DNA of 59,234 nt, taken from positions 1 through 59,234 of the forward strand of contig JAJYUB010000022.1 in NCBI GenBank assembly GCA_021792795.1, written 5' to 3'. A program made the position numbers and the translations under genes. Positions within the stretch are counted from its first letter, which is position 1. Each line of letters opens with the position of its first letter. This document shows, piece after piece, positions 45,585-53,777 of the stretch. The notes below the pieces were generated by a model. It was not told where the DNA came from, made no database searches, and was given only the letters and a program-made list of their open reading frames with translations. This stretch comes from Acidobacteriota bacterium. GTDB taxonomy: Bacteria; Acidobacteriota; Terriglobia; Terriglobales; Acidobacteriaceae.

Positions 45585-45913
45585 GGCAATCTCCAGTGCA
45601 GTTCCCAGGTTGCCGATGTTTTGGCCAGGTGCGGGATACCGCCCGTAACGAATCTCAGGATACGCCCGTCCCGCCAGCCTTACAAATTCGGGCACTTCGT
45701 AGTTGACCAGCTTGAATTGGGTCGCCGCGCTCCTTGTTCTGCCCCAGGGCAACCGTCCGCGGGCGTTTGCATCCTAAATCAGCGGAAATGTGGGCAAAAA
45801 ACTCACTATTCCGCCGGGCAATCGTCCATCTGTTTAGTTAGCCGCCACAATCTGGCGACCGAAAAACACGCCAAACGGGGCCATTCGAGCCCGTCCGCAT
45901 GAGGAGGCCTCAT
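45585..45913. other. Gap between panB and the exported unknown protein
   Basis: A 329-base divergent gap. It must hold the promoters of panBC (leftward) and of the exported protein gene (rightward). Open frames crossing it on the leftward strand are long only because they run through the neighbouring genes. I see no tRNA, repeat or obvious operator. Confidence 0.5.
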
Positions 45914-46783
45914 ATGAAGCGGATTTGGTACGCTCTCCCATTGTTACTGCTCGCCGCGCCGGTCGCCGGAAATGCTGCTGAACAACTGATTCCGGCTGGC
46001 TCGCTGATCCAATGCACAGTTTCTGGCCCAAAGCTGTCATCGAAGAACATTGACGTAGGCGACCCGATTCTATGCCAGATAAGCCACTTTCAACTCTACG
46101 GCCGGCCCGTATTTCCCTATGGGAGCTACCTGGTGGGCCAGTTTCAACGCTACAAAGATCCAGGCCACTTCGTCGGCAAAGGCTGGATGCAGCTGGAATT
46201 CGACCGGGTGGCCATGCCGCCGGACCGGGAAATACCGATCCAGGCAAAAGTGGTGTATGTCCCTGGATATTCAGTCGATAAGACGGGCAAGATCGACGGG
46301 AAAGGTCACCCTGTGCGTGACGCTGTCGCCTGGTCGATCCCCGTCCTATGGCCGATCGACCTGCTGAACCTTCCACGGCGCGGACCACGTCCCGTGTTGA
46401 AGCCAGAAACGCGCCTCACCCTCAAAATCATGGAGGACGTGCGAGTTTCGACGTCGCAGCAGACTCCGCTCGATTCCGAAGGTTTCGCGCAGCGTGCCGC
46501 CATGTCGTATTCGCCTCCGGCGGCCGCGAAGCCTGCGGGGCAACACTCCATCGGCTATACGCAGGTTCGTGGAGCGACGCCGCAGTGGACCGCCCTTGTG
46601 ACCCAGGACGGCTATACGCGATGGACAACCCGCTACTGGTTCGATGGCGGGATGCGGGTCGTCTATGTCGCTACCAACGGGCGTGCCTACACTTTCCCGA
46701 TCGAACATCTGGACCTGGCGAAGACGCTCGCGGTCAATCGTGAACATGGGGTCGACTTCGTGATCCGCTCTCAGGGGTATTGA
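45914..46783 (+). CDS. Exported protein of unknown function
   Basis: A 289-residue protein starting at the ATG at 45914, preceded by GAGGAGG. A signal peptide (KRIWYALPLLLLAAPVAGNAA) is followed by a mature part with beta-rich segments (QLIPAGSLIQCTVSGPKLSSK, ILCQISHF, FPYGSYLVGQFQRY). Two cysteines near residues 35 and 54 may form a disulfide. The layout, with an LPAGSLIxC opening, resembles beta-barrel plug proteins of the VirB10/TrbI C-terminal fold, but the similarity is only in outline. Near its end are TQDGYTRWTTRYWFDGG and VDFVIRSQGY. No partner gene is evident. Confidence 0.65.
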   Translation: MKRIWYALPLLLLAAPVAGNAAEQLIPAGSLIQCTVSGPKLSSKNIDVGDPILCQISHFQLYGRPVFPYGSYLVGQFQRYKDPGHFVGKGWMQLEFDRVAMPPDREIPIQAKVVYVPGYSVDKTGKIDGKGHPVRDAVAWSIPVLWPIDLLNLPRRGPRPVLKPETRLTLKIMEDVRVSTSQQTPLDSEGFAQRAAMSYSPPAAAKPAGQHSIGYTQVRGATPQWTALVTQDGYTRWTTRYWFDGGMRVVYVATNGRAYTFPIEHLDLAKTLAVNREHGVDFVIRSQGY

Positions 46784-46936
46784 GACTGAGACCTGCGGAT
46801 TTTGAATGCCAGATGCCGTGCGCCGGATGCGGTGCGTGCTAAGCCGCCCATCTTGAACATCGGATAATTCGTGAGCGAAAGGTCCCGGTTCTTTTCCTGG
46901 AACTGTTGCATTCGATTTATCGTAACTTGCACCAGG

Positions 46937-48253
46937 ATGGAACGACTCTACAGTTGGCCATGGGTGGAAGCGCAGGTGGCGCGAACCACGGAAGTGTGGA
47001 ACGCGGGCGCTGGGCGGTCGGCGCTGGGCGGCGTGCAGTACAGCGTGCAGGAGCAGCGGCGACGGGAAAAGGCCTACGACGAAGCGTTACGGGCCGTCGA
47101 GCGGGAGCTGAAACGAACTCCTCGAAGCGATGCGGAGCGGCTGCAAACACAGGCGCGAATCACGGCTGCGTTCGCGCGATTTTCCGCGACGGCGCTGGGG
47201 CTGGAGCCGGACGCGATCAACCTGCTGACCAACGTTTTTTTGCCCGTCGGTACGAAACTTGCCAGGTGGGCGAGGCGGTTCGATCCCAGCCTAAGCATGC
47301 CGGACATTGTGCAGGCGTGCCGCAATGCATGGACTGCCTGCGGATTGCAGCCGCTGCTTGGCGAGTCCGTCGGGCTGACCTCGTCGATCCTCGGCTATAG
47401 CCTGTTGTATCCGTATAGCGATAACTATCTGGACAGAGGGGACGTTTCCGGCGAGGCGAAACTGCGGTTCAGCGAGCGCTTTCGTGGCCGGCTGCGGGGC
47501 GATGCTGTTTTTGCCGGGGACGATCGCGAGGCTGCGATATGGAACCTGGTGGGCTTGATTGAAGAGCAATATCCGCGTGGAGATTATCCGGAGGTCTTCG
47601 ACTGCCTGCTGGCCATTCATCGGGCGCAGGAGCAGAGCATCGCACAGATGGAAAATTCGGACAAATTCGACGACGCGCAGGTGTTGGCGATGAGTTGCGC
47701 CAAGGGTGGCAGCTCCGTGATGGCAGATGCTTGCCTGTCCCATGGATGGCTGAACCCGCAGGAAAGTAGATTTTCTTTCGAGTGGGGCGTGCTGCTGCAG
47801 TTGGGGGACGATTTACAGGATGTGCGCCAGGATCTTGAGCGCGGGTCGGTAACGATGTTCTCGCGCGCGGCGAGCATCGGTAAGCCGCTGGATTCGCTAG
47901 TGCTGCAGTTGATAAGTTTCAGCGAGCGGGTGGGAGCACGCATGGACGACCTGCCCAACGGAACCGCGATGCTGCGGGAACTGCTGCGGATGAGCTGGCG
48001 ATCGCTGATCATTGGGGCCATCGCCGAGTCGCACGCATTCTTTTCGTCAAAGTTTCTGGAGGAAGCGGAACGCTGTTCCCAATTTCGCTACGGATTTCTG
48101 CGGGCGCGGAACAAGAAACTCGCGAGTCGGCAGGGGCTGTATGCGACCCTGTTCGATGCTTTCCTGGAGGCTCCGGAGGACGGGGGAAACAAAAACCCTT
48201 TGCCGGAGTACAGAAAGATCGCGTGGCTAGGGGCTGAAGTGGGCCTCGCTTAA
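46937..48253 (+). CDS. Class I isoprenoid-synthase-like protein
   Basis: A 438-residue helical protein. It carries YSDNYLDRGD (residues 160-169), a first Asp-rich motif like those of all-alpha terpenoid synthases, and LGDDLQDVRQDLERG (289-303), the second one, about 130 residues later. It shares the fold's general layout, but the sequence is unlike standard farnesyl or geranylgeranyl synthases, and I do not know its product. It most resembles the poorly studied 'class 1 isoprenoid biosynthesis enzyme' group. The start is uncertain: ATG at 46937 or GTG at 46871. Neighbours give no pathway clue. Confidence 0.6.
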   Translation: MERLYSWPWVEAQVARTTEVWNAGAGRSALGGVQYSVQEQRRREKAYDEALRAVERELKRTPRSDAERLQTQARITAAFARFSATALGLEPDAINLLTNVFLPVGTKLARWARRFDPSLSMPDIVQACRNAWTACGLQPLLGESVGLTSSILGYSLLYPYSDNYLDRGDVSGEAKLRFSERFRGRLRGDAVFAGDDREAAIWNLVGLIEEQYPRGDYPEVFDCLLAIHRAQEQSIAQMENSDKFDDAQVLAMSCAKGGSSVMADACLSHGWLNPQESRFSFEWGVLLQLGDDLQDVRQDLERGSVTMFSRAASIGKPLDSLVLQLISFSERVGARMDDLPNGTAMLRELLRMSWRSLIIGAIAESHAFFSSKFLEEAERCSQFRYGFLRARNKKLASRQGLYATLFDAFLEAPEDGGNKNPLPEYRKIAWLGAEVGLA

Positions 48254-48570
48254 ACGTGAAGACGTCCGAATCTTTATGGCACGACTTGCGGCAGGTGAAA
48301 TTGCGCCGCAGATGCCCGGCGGCCAGCCGGATGTTTCCTGCCTTCCAGTTACGCGTCTGCTTGCGTACCTGAAAGCGCCCTGGAACTCTACATCTTCTTG
48401 TTATGACCCATAAGAATTTGCAATTTCCTTCCCTCACGGTCAGAGAACTAAGCTGATATCTAGAAACGACGGGCTGGATTGCCAGTGCGGTGTCTCTCCA
48501 AGGTATGCGACATCCTCGGAGCGCATCGGGGATGCACCTCAGGTACATTCGCCAATTGGGAGGAAACACG
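48254..48570. other. 317-base gap upstream of the sulfur-related operon
   Basis: No coding signal is convincing here. It should hold the promoter of the three-gene unit beginning at 48571. A TGGCACGACTTGC stretch at 48277 resembles a sigma-54 site but its two elements are two bases too close. A partial inverted repeat, TTCTTGTTATGACCCATAAGAA (shown as two half-sites, 48388-48414), is the only other feature. Confidence 0.4.
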
Positions 48571-49278
48571 ATGACAGACCTTACGCGCCGCAATTTTTTC
48601 GGCGCAGCCGCCGCTGCCGCCACCGGTTTTGCGGCACTCACCGCAGCATCCTCTCCGCTGCATGCGCAACTTGTCGACAAGACCGACGACTGGAAGCTCG
48701 CGGAGTTTCGTCATCTTCTGCAGTCGAAAGCGCGCGCTCGGCAGGTCTACGATGTCACCTCCATCGGCGGCGGGAAATTTTTGAACAACATCAAGAACTC
48801 ATTGAATGGATTTCATTTTGGCTTCGGATATCCCATGGAGCAGATCCAGGTGCTGGCCGCGCTTCACGGACCCGCAAATCTGTTGAACTTCGATGATTAT
48901 GTCTGGGAGAAATACCGTGTCGGCGAGTGGCTCAAGGTGGACGATCCCAGGACTGGAAAGCCCGCGATGCGCAACTTTTTTTATTCCCGCCAGATGCCGC
49001 ACTTCGCCTCGCAGGACCCGCAGAGCGAAGAGTCGATGTTTCAGAACACCAGTATTGAAGTGCTGCAGTCTCGCGGCGTGCGCTTCCTGAGTTGTCACAC
49101 GGCCAGCGAAGAACAATCCAAGATTGTGATTCAGCGTCTGGGTCTTTCGCAAACGCGGGATGAGGTGGTGAAGGACTGGCAGGCGCACACCCTTCCTGGC
49201 GTGCTGGTGGTTGCTTCCATGGTGGCCGCCATCGCGGTGTTGCAATGCGAAGGCCACTACTCCTACATCACGGTCTGA
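48571..49278 (+). CDS. TAT-exported DsrE-like protein
   Basis: A 235-residue protein starting at the ATG at 48571 behind GGGAGG. Its N-terminus TRRNFFGAAAAAATGFAALTA is a twin-arginine signal. The mature part fits the DsrE/DsrF-like fold: NNIKNSLNGFHFGFGYP, IQVLAALHGPANLLNFDDY, LQSRGVRFLSCHTAS with a candidate sulfur-carrying Cys, and LPGVLVVASMVAAIAVLQCEGHYSYI. DsrE-type proteins handle protein-bound sulfur, usually in the cytosol, so an exported one is notable. It is the first gene of a three-gene unit with a binding-protein-like protein and TsdA-like cytochrome. Confidence 0.72.
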   Translation: MTDLTRRNFFGAAAAAATGFAALTAASSPLHAQLVDKTDDWKLAEFRHLLQSKARARQVYDVTSIGGGKFLNNIKNSLNGFHFGFGYPMEQIQVLAALHGPANLLNFDDYVWEKYRVGEWLKVDDPRTGKPAMRNFFYSRQMPHFASQDPQSEESMFQNTSIEVLQSRGVRFLSCHTASEEQSKIVIQRLGLSQTRDEVVKDWQAHTLPGVLVVASMVAAIAVLQCEGHYSYITV

Positions 49279-49296
49279 AGGAAAGTGAAAGGCGCA

Positions 49297-50256
49297 ATGA
49301 TGCGGAAGAAAATTTCGACGATATTGCTGGGCCTGATGGTCGCGTTTTCTATGGTGGCTGCAGCGCTGGCGCAGGCCGCTCCTCCATGGAGCGCAGGCCA
49401 CAACGACCCGGCAAGCGCCAAGGGGTATGTCTTTCCAGTGGACTCGATCGACAATGTGCCCGATCTGCATGGCAATCCCGCCGATGCCAGGCTGGTCCTG
49501 TTCATCGGCGGCAACCAGTTTTTTGTGCTGCCACGGCTTATCGCCGGATTTGAAGCAGAACACCCAGAACTGCGCGGACACATTTTTTACGAGACGCTGC
49601 CGCCTGGGATTTTGCGCCGTCAGATGGCCAACGAAAATACCTTGACCCTGGGCAACCTGACCCTGCAGGTGACGCCGGATGTGTATGAGGCCGGGGCCCG
49701 CGTGGTGGATGCAATGGCGCGGCAGGGACAGGTCGAGCAATCCGTCCGCTACGCCACTAACGATCTGGCCATCATGGTGGCTGCCGGAAATCCGAAACAC
49801 ATTGCCGGGCTCAAAGACCTGGGCCAACCCAGCCTGCGGCTCTCCATGCCCAACCCCGCGTGGGAAGGCGTGTCGCGACAGATTGCAGCCGCATTGCGCA
49901 AAGCGGGCGGCGAGGCACTCTATCAGTCGGTTTATGTCAGCAAGGTCGCCGATGGGAAGACGTACCTGACGCACATCCATCATCGTCAGACGCCGATGCG
50001 GATCATGCAGGAAGAGTCCGATGCCGGCGTGACCTGGGCCTCCGAAGTGCGCTTTCAGGAGATGATCCATAATCCAATCGCCGGGGTTGCCATTCCGGCA
50101 GCGCAAAACAGCACTGCTATCTACGCTGCGGGAGTATTGAAAACTGCGCCGCACGCAGCCGCCGCGCGCGCATGGGTACAGTACCTCACCTCACCACAAG
50201 CGCAGAGAATGTATCACGACTATGGCTTTCAATCGATTACGGGAAGAGCAAAATGA
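49297..50256 (+). CDS. ModA-like periplasmic substrate-binding protein
   Basis: A 319-residue protein with a signal peptide (MMRKKISTILLGLMVAFSMVAAALAQA) and a type II periplasmic-binding-protein fold: LVLFIGGNQFFVLPRLIAGFEAEHPELR, NDLAIMVAAGNPKHIAGLKDLG, LSMPNPAWEGVS and GVTWASEVRFQ, typical of molybdate/sulfate-type binders. No ABC permease or ATPase accompanies it. The start is taken at the ATG at 49297; a GTG at 49285 is possible. It ends in an ATGA overlap with the cytochrome. It might deliver a sulfur anion to the cytochrome rather than feed a transporter. Confidence 0.72.
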   Translation: MMRKKISTILLGLMVAFSMVAAALAQAAPPWSAGHNDPASAKGYVFPVDSIDNVPDLHGNPADARLVLFIGGNQFFVLPRLIAGFEAEHPELRGHIFYETLPPGILRRQMANENTLTLGNLTLQVTPDVYEAGARVVDAMARQGQVEQSVRYATNDLAIMVAAGNPKHIAGLKDLGQPSLRLSMPNPAWEGVSRQIAAALRKAGGEALYQSVYVSKVADGKTYLTHIHHRQTPMRIMQEESDAGVTWASEVRFQEMIHNPIAGVAIPAAQNSTAIYAAGVLKTAPHAAAARAWVQYLTSPQAQRMYHDYGFQSITGRAK

Positions 50257-51056
50257 AGCTTCGCGTCGCACTGCTGCTGACGACTTTCGCACTGGGTGTC
50301 GCCCTGACTGGGAATGCCGGAAACACGGTGCCGGGAACCATCCAGCAACCGTCGGCTACAGTGCCCATCGCTTCGCAGCCGCCTGATCTTGCAAGTGTTC
50401 CGGCGGGAAAACAAGGCGACCTGATCCGCCAGGGCAGGGACATTTTTGACCAGACACCGACGCACGCCAAGGCTTATGTCGGCAACCGACTGAGCTGCAA
50501 CGATTGCCACCTCCAGGGAGGCACGGAGCCCAAAGCAGCGCCGTTGACCGGCGTTCCGGGATTGTTTCCCCTGTATAGCCAGCGAGCTGGGCGCGTGATC
50601 AGTTTTGGCGAGCGAGTGCAGGAGTGTTTCGTCCGCAGCGAAAACGGGACCCCTCCACCGCTGGACAGTCCAGAGATGAACGCATTGCTTGCCTATATCG
50701 AATGGATCTCTCATGGCGTTTCCAAACAGGAGGCGCTCGCCGGACGGGGTCTGGTGCAAATACCCTCGCTCACCGGCAATGCGGATCGCGGGGCGGTCAT
50801 CTACCAACAGCGGTGTGCGGCCTGTCATCAAGACAATGGCGCGGGAGTGCCGGCTGTGTTCCCGGCGCTGTGGGGCCCGGACTCCTACAACGACGGAGCT
50901 GGCATGAACAAGGTCCCCAAGATGGCGGCGTTCCTTGTCAAGGCGATGCCGCCGACCCAGCCCGGCACGCTGTCGCCGCAGGATGCGTATGACGTGGCCG
51001 CATACATCCACGGCAAGCCGCGCGCAAAATTCAATGCCGCCTACAGCAAATACTGA
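50253..51056 (+). CDS. tsdA: Dihaem cytochrome c of thiosulfate dehydrogenase (TsdA) type
   Basis: A 267-residue protein with a signal peptide (MKLRVALLLTTFALGVALTG) and two CXXCH sites (C82NDCH, C188AACH). The region SCNDCHLQGGTEPKAAPLTGVPGLFPLYSQRAGR followed by ERVQECFVRSENG matches TsdA, where a Cys (here Cys125) ligates the first haem. A Met in KAMPPTQPG (about 232) is a candidate second-haem ligand. TsdA oxidises thiosulfate to tetrathionate, or the reverse, in the periplasm. Its start overlaps the preceding stop codon, so the three genes are coupled. Direction and electron partner are unknown. Confidence 0.78.
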   Translation: MKLRVALLLTTFALGVALTGNAGNTVPGTIQQPSATVPIASQPPDLASVPAGKQGDLIRQGRDIFDQTPTHAKAYVGNRLSCNDCHLQGGTEPKAAPLTGVPGLFPLYSQRAGRVISFGERVQECFVRSENGTPPPLDSPEMNALLAYIEWISHGVSKQEALAGRGLVQIPSLTGNADRGAVIYQQRCAACHQDNGAGVPAVFPALWGPDSYNDGAGMNKVPKMAAFLVKAMPPTQPGTLSPQDAYDVAAYIHGKPRAKFNAAYSKY

Positions 51057-51205
51057 CGGGCATTGACGAAAACAAGTGGCGGAATGGGTGGGTGCCATTC
51101 CGGATTCTTCCACTCCGTCTCTGGAAGCGTTCAACTGTAAAAAAGCGCATCTCGCCTTGCTAAGTCCTACTCATTTCTCAAATTGTTCCCGTATCGTTGT
51201 GGTCT

Positions 51206-52096
51206 CTATTCCGCAACGCGGGTCCAGTGGCCGGGGGCGACTTCGACCAGCGGGCCTTCCGGCATGATGCCGATTGCCTCCGCCGCGGCCAGGGGGGCGT
51301 TGCGATTGCTGTGCATGGTGGGGACGGCGGCCAGCAAACTGCGCGTATACGGGTGCTGTGGACTGGCGAATAACTGCGCGCAGGGGGCAATTTCTACGAT
51401 CTTTCCTTTACGCATGACGGCAACCCGCTGGGCGATTTGAGCGACGACAGAAAGATCGTGCGAGATAAAAAGCAGCGCCGCATTGGAGCGCTCTTTCATC
51501 TCGCGCAACAGATCGAGAATCTGCGCCTGCACGGTTACGTCGAGCGCCGTGGTTGGCTCGTCGGCGATGATAAGGCTGGGACGATTGACGAGGGCCATCG
51601 CGATCAGGATGCGTTGCCGCTGACCGCCGGAAAACTGGTGGGGATAGTCGTCGAATCGCAGATGGGGCTCCGGAATGGAAACCGACTCCAGGGCTTCGAT
51701 GGCATGCTTGCGCACGGTCGCTCGCGAAAGATCGCGCTGGTGGACGCGAATGGCCTCGGCGATTTGTTTGCCGATCGACATGACCGGATTCAGGGCCGTC
51801 ATCGGCTCCTGAAACACCATGGCGGCATCGCGGCCGCGGCGCGCGACCATCTCGTGTTCCGCAAGCCGCATCCAATCCTGCTCGCGAAACCAGATGCTGC
51901 CGGCGCCCCGGGCGCGAGGATCGAGCAGACGCAAAATCGCCAGCGCAGTGACGGATTTTCCGGAGCCAGACTCGCCCACCAGCGCCAGGGATTCACCTGG
52001 GTCGATGGAAAAACTCAAATCATCGACGGCCGTGTGTTGGCCTGCATCGGAGGCAAATGTGATCGAGAGATGTTCCACGCGGAGAAGGGGCTGCAC
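51206..52096 (-). CDS. Oligopeptide/dipeptide ABC-transporter ATPase, DppD/OppD type
   Basis: A 296-residue ATPase. Walker A is GESGSGKS (residues about 41-48), the signature motif is FSGGQRQR, Walker B is LIIADEPTTALD and the switch His is in FISHDLSVVAQ. The C-terminal peptide-type extension PQHPYTRSLLAAVP marks the DppD/OppD subfamily. No permease, binding-protein or second ATPase gene lies beside it, so in this window it is orphaned; those may lie elsewhere. Confidence 0.9.
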   Translation of the reverse strand: MQPLLRVEHLSITFASDAGQHTAVDDLSFSIDPGESLALVGESGSGKSVTALAILRLLDPRARGAGSIWFREQDWMRLAEHEMVARRGRDAAMVFQEPMTALNPVMSIGKQIAEAIRVHQRDLSRATVRKHAIEALESVSIPEPHLRFDDYPHQFSGGQRQRILIAMALVNRPSLIIADEPTTALDVTVQAQILDLLREMKERSNAALLFISHDLSVVAQIAQRVAVMRKGKIVEIAPCAQLFASPQHPYTRSLLAAVPTMHSNRNAPLAAAEAIGIMPEGPLVEVAPGHWTRVAE

Positions 52097-52214
52097 GGGC
52101 TTATCTTAGTGCATGGCATGGCGCAGGCGTGAAGGAGCCAGTCCCGCGGCCGCGTCGCCGATGTTGCGATGCGATGGTGCCGCATGAGATTGATAATCGG
52201 TCGAATTGCTGTGA

Positions 52215-52895
52215 AGGAGTGCCATACCGTTCTGCTTGCGTATAGCGAACGGCGCAACCCATCCTACCGGCATTCTGCTGTCCGGACTTACGGGCACAGG
52301 AAAAGACCCAAATTGCGCGAACCGTGGCCAACGAAAGCGGACTGTCGTTTGTTGCCGCCACGACGGCGGACCTCAAAGCGAGCTTTCTCGGCCAAAGAGC
52401 CAACCGCGTTAAGAACCTCTTCGAGAGAGAGGGCGCCTCGGCCCCGGCGATTTTGTTCCTCTACGAGATTGATATCTTGGCGCGAGACCGCGCCGTCAGT
52501 GGCAACGATTCCTTCATGCAGAAAGTCATCGGGCAGCCCTTGCAGGAGATCGCCGGAATCCGCAAATCAACTGCGGGATCTTCTTTGTCCTCGCGGCGAC
52601 CAACCGCCCAGAGTCTCTCGATCAAGCGATACTGGGCCGGTTCATACAACAGATCTCAATTCCCTTGCCCGACCTGGGCGGTTGCAGACGGATTTTGGAG
52701 ATGCTGCTGCAGTCCAAGAGGGTCGACTTCGATCGAGCTTCGGCCTGCCAAAACCTGGCTGAAATGCCCGATGGAAAGAGCGGCCGAGACCTCAAGAACT
52801 GGATCGCACGAGCAGAACAAAAGGCAGTGCAGCGTGCCGTGGTCAAAGGCAGTCCGAAACACTTCATGTTGACTCTCGACTTCAAGGCCGCTTAG
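52215..52895 (+). pseudogene. Decayed AAA+ ATPase gene, cut by an insertion sequence
   Basis: Three frames together give an AAA+ module. First frame: PTGILLSGLTGTGK (Walker A, ending at about 52304). After a one-base shift: TVANESGLSFVAA, FLGQRANRVKNLF, and ILFLYEID, where the first Walker B Asp is replaced by Tyr. After another shift near 52555: FFVLAATNRPESLDQAILGRF, the AAA sensor and arginine-finger region. Further C-terminal sequence runs to 52895, where the terminal repeat of the IS5-type element begins. The gene is broken by two frameshifts and probably truncated by the element. It most resembles FtsH/VCP-type ATPases. No intact start is seen. Confidence 0.7.
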
Positions 52896-52923
52896 GACCC
52901 ATCTCATCAATGCCTGAGGAGCA

Positions 52924-53634
52924 TCAGGAGGCATGCGAGAGGGACGAAGCCAAGGAAGTTTTCGATACGGTATTCCCATCGGGCGACGAGGCGGCGGCAG
53001 TTCTGATCCAGGCAAAGATGCGTTCAGTCTTCCATCTGCGCCGGTGCAACCGCGTAGCAGGTGGCCATCCTGTGCCATCTGCTACGCGGTTGCACCGGTT
53101 GGGCGAGGCCCTCTCGACGCCGTAGTCGGTGGCGAGTTTTTCATCGAGCGGGTCTGAGTCGCAGGCCTTGTCGCCGATCAGTCTTGCGGGCAGCTCGTCT
53201 AGCAAGCATCCGGCCAGAACATCTTCCACAAGCTTGCACTCGGCAGGCGAAGCGCTTGCGATAGATACGGCGAGAGGAAGACCGTCGCCAGAGGCGATAG
53301 CGACGATCTTTGTACCCTTGCCGCGCTTGGTCGGGCCGATCGCGAAGCCCCCTTTTTGGCGCTCGCGAAGGTCGCATCCACGAACGCTTCGTCCAAAGGC
53401 AGCTTGCCCTCGCGGACCCACTGCTGGAGCCGGCGATGGCAGGTTTGATACGGCGGACATTTCGAAGGCCATCTCGATCCACTGCGCTCCGCTGCCAAGA
53501 ATCCACGGCACGCCGTTCAGTACCGCTCGTGTGTTGTGCCACGGACGGCTGCGGTTGTCCTCGCGTCGGCGAGGGCGCAACACTGGCTCTGCCAACTCCC
53601 ACTGTTCCTCTGTCAGTTCCCAGCGGCCGGTCAT
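52924..53634 (-). pseudogene. IS5-family transposase, frameshifted
   Basis: Starts MTGRWELTEEQWELAEPVL, the usual IS5-family opening, and continues to WILGSGAQWIEMA. The frame then shifts near 53465 to one reading CPPYQTCHRRLQQWVREGK and DEAFVDATFASAKKGAS, and shifts back to IGPTKRGKGTKIVAIAS and DEKLATDYGVE. The end carries RRRWKTERIFAWIRT, the conserved Y-(2)-R-(3)-E region. Two frame changes and a deletion (missing about 15 residues after QQWVREG) mean no active transposase. Confidence 0.8.
53041..53098. repeat. Long inverted repeat inside the IS5 transposase remnant
   Basis: Perfect 20-base arms CCGGTGCAACCGCGTAGCAG (53041-53060) and its complement (53079-53098) flank an 18-base centre. 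The centre also pairs (GTGGC/GCCAT, one wobble), leaving an 8-base loop. It lies over the NRCNRVADG...RLHRRRWK coding segment. Such a structure is unexpected in transposase coding DNA. Confidence 0.7.
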
Positions 53635-53777
53635 CGCATGTCCGCGGAGACGCCTTGACCGTATCCAGCTTCGCAGATTTTCCCATGCAAAATGTTTATG
53701 AGATGGGCCCCAGGCAGTGCAATGAAAATGGTTTGATCTTGTTCTCTACATTTCCTTGAACGCCCTCGGAAGCCGCT

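Larger units (their letters stand above)
52895..53710 (-). mobile_element. Decayed IS5-family insertion sequence
   Basis: An 816-base element. The left terminal repeat GGACCCATCTCATCAA (52895-52910) pairs with the right terminal repeat (53695-53710, read on the other strand as GGGCCCATCTCATAAA), 14 of 16 matches. A transposase frame in several pieces fills the inside. No clear target-site duplication remains on the flanks. The size, repeats and transposase match IS5/IS427-type elements. Confidence 0.75.

Noticed and set aside
45834-46388. Leftward open frame of 184 codons opposite the exported protein
   Set aside because: It is a shadow of the rightward gene with no signal peptide, motif or ribosome site.
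48277-48291. Sigma-54-like TGGCAC...TTGC promoter before the sulfur operon
   Set aside because: The GG and GC elements are separated by 8 bases, not the 10 required for a -24/-12 promoter.
52895-53710. Target-site duplication flanking the IS5-type element
   Set aside because: The bases outside the terminal repeats (TTA on the left, CAG on the right) do not match.
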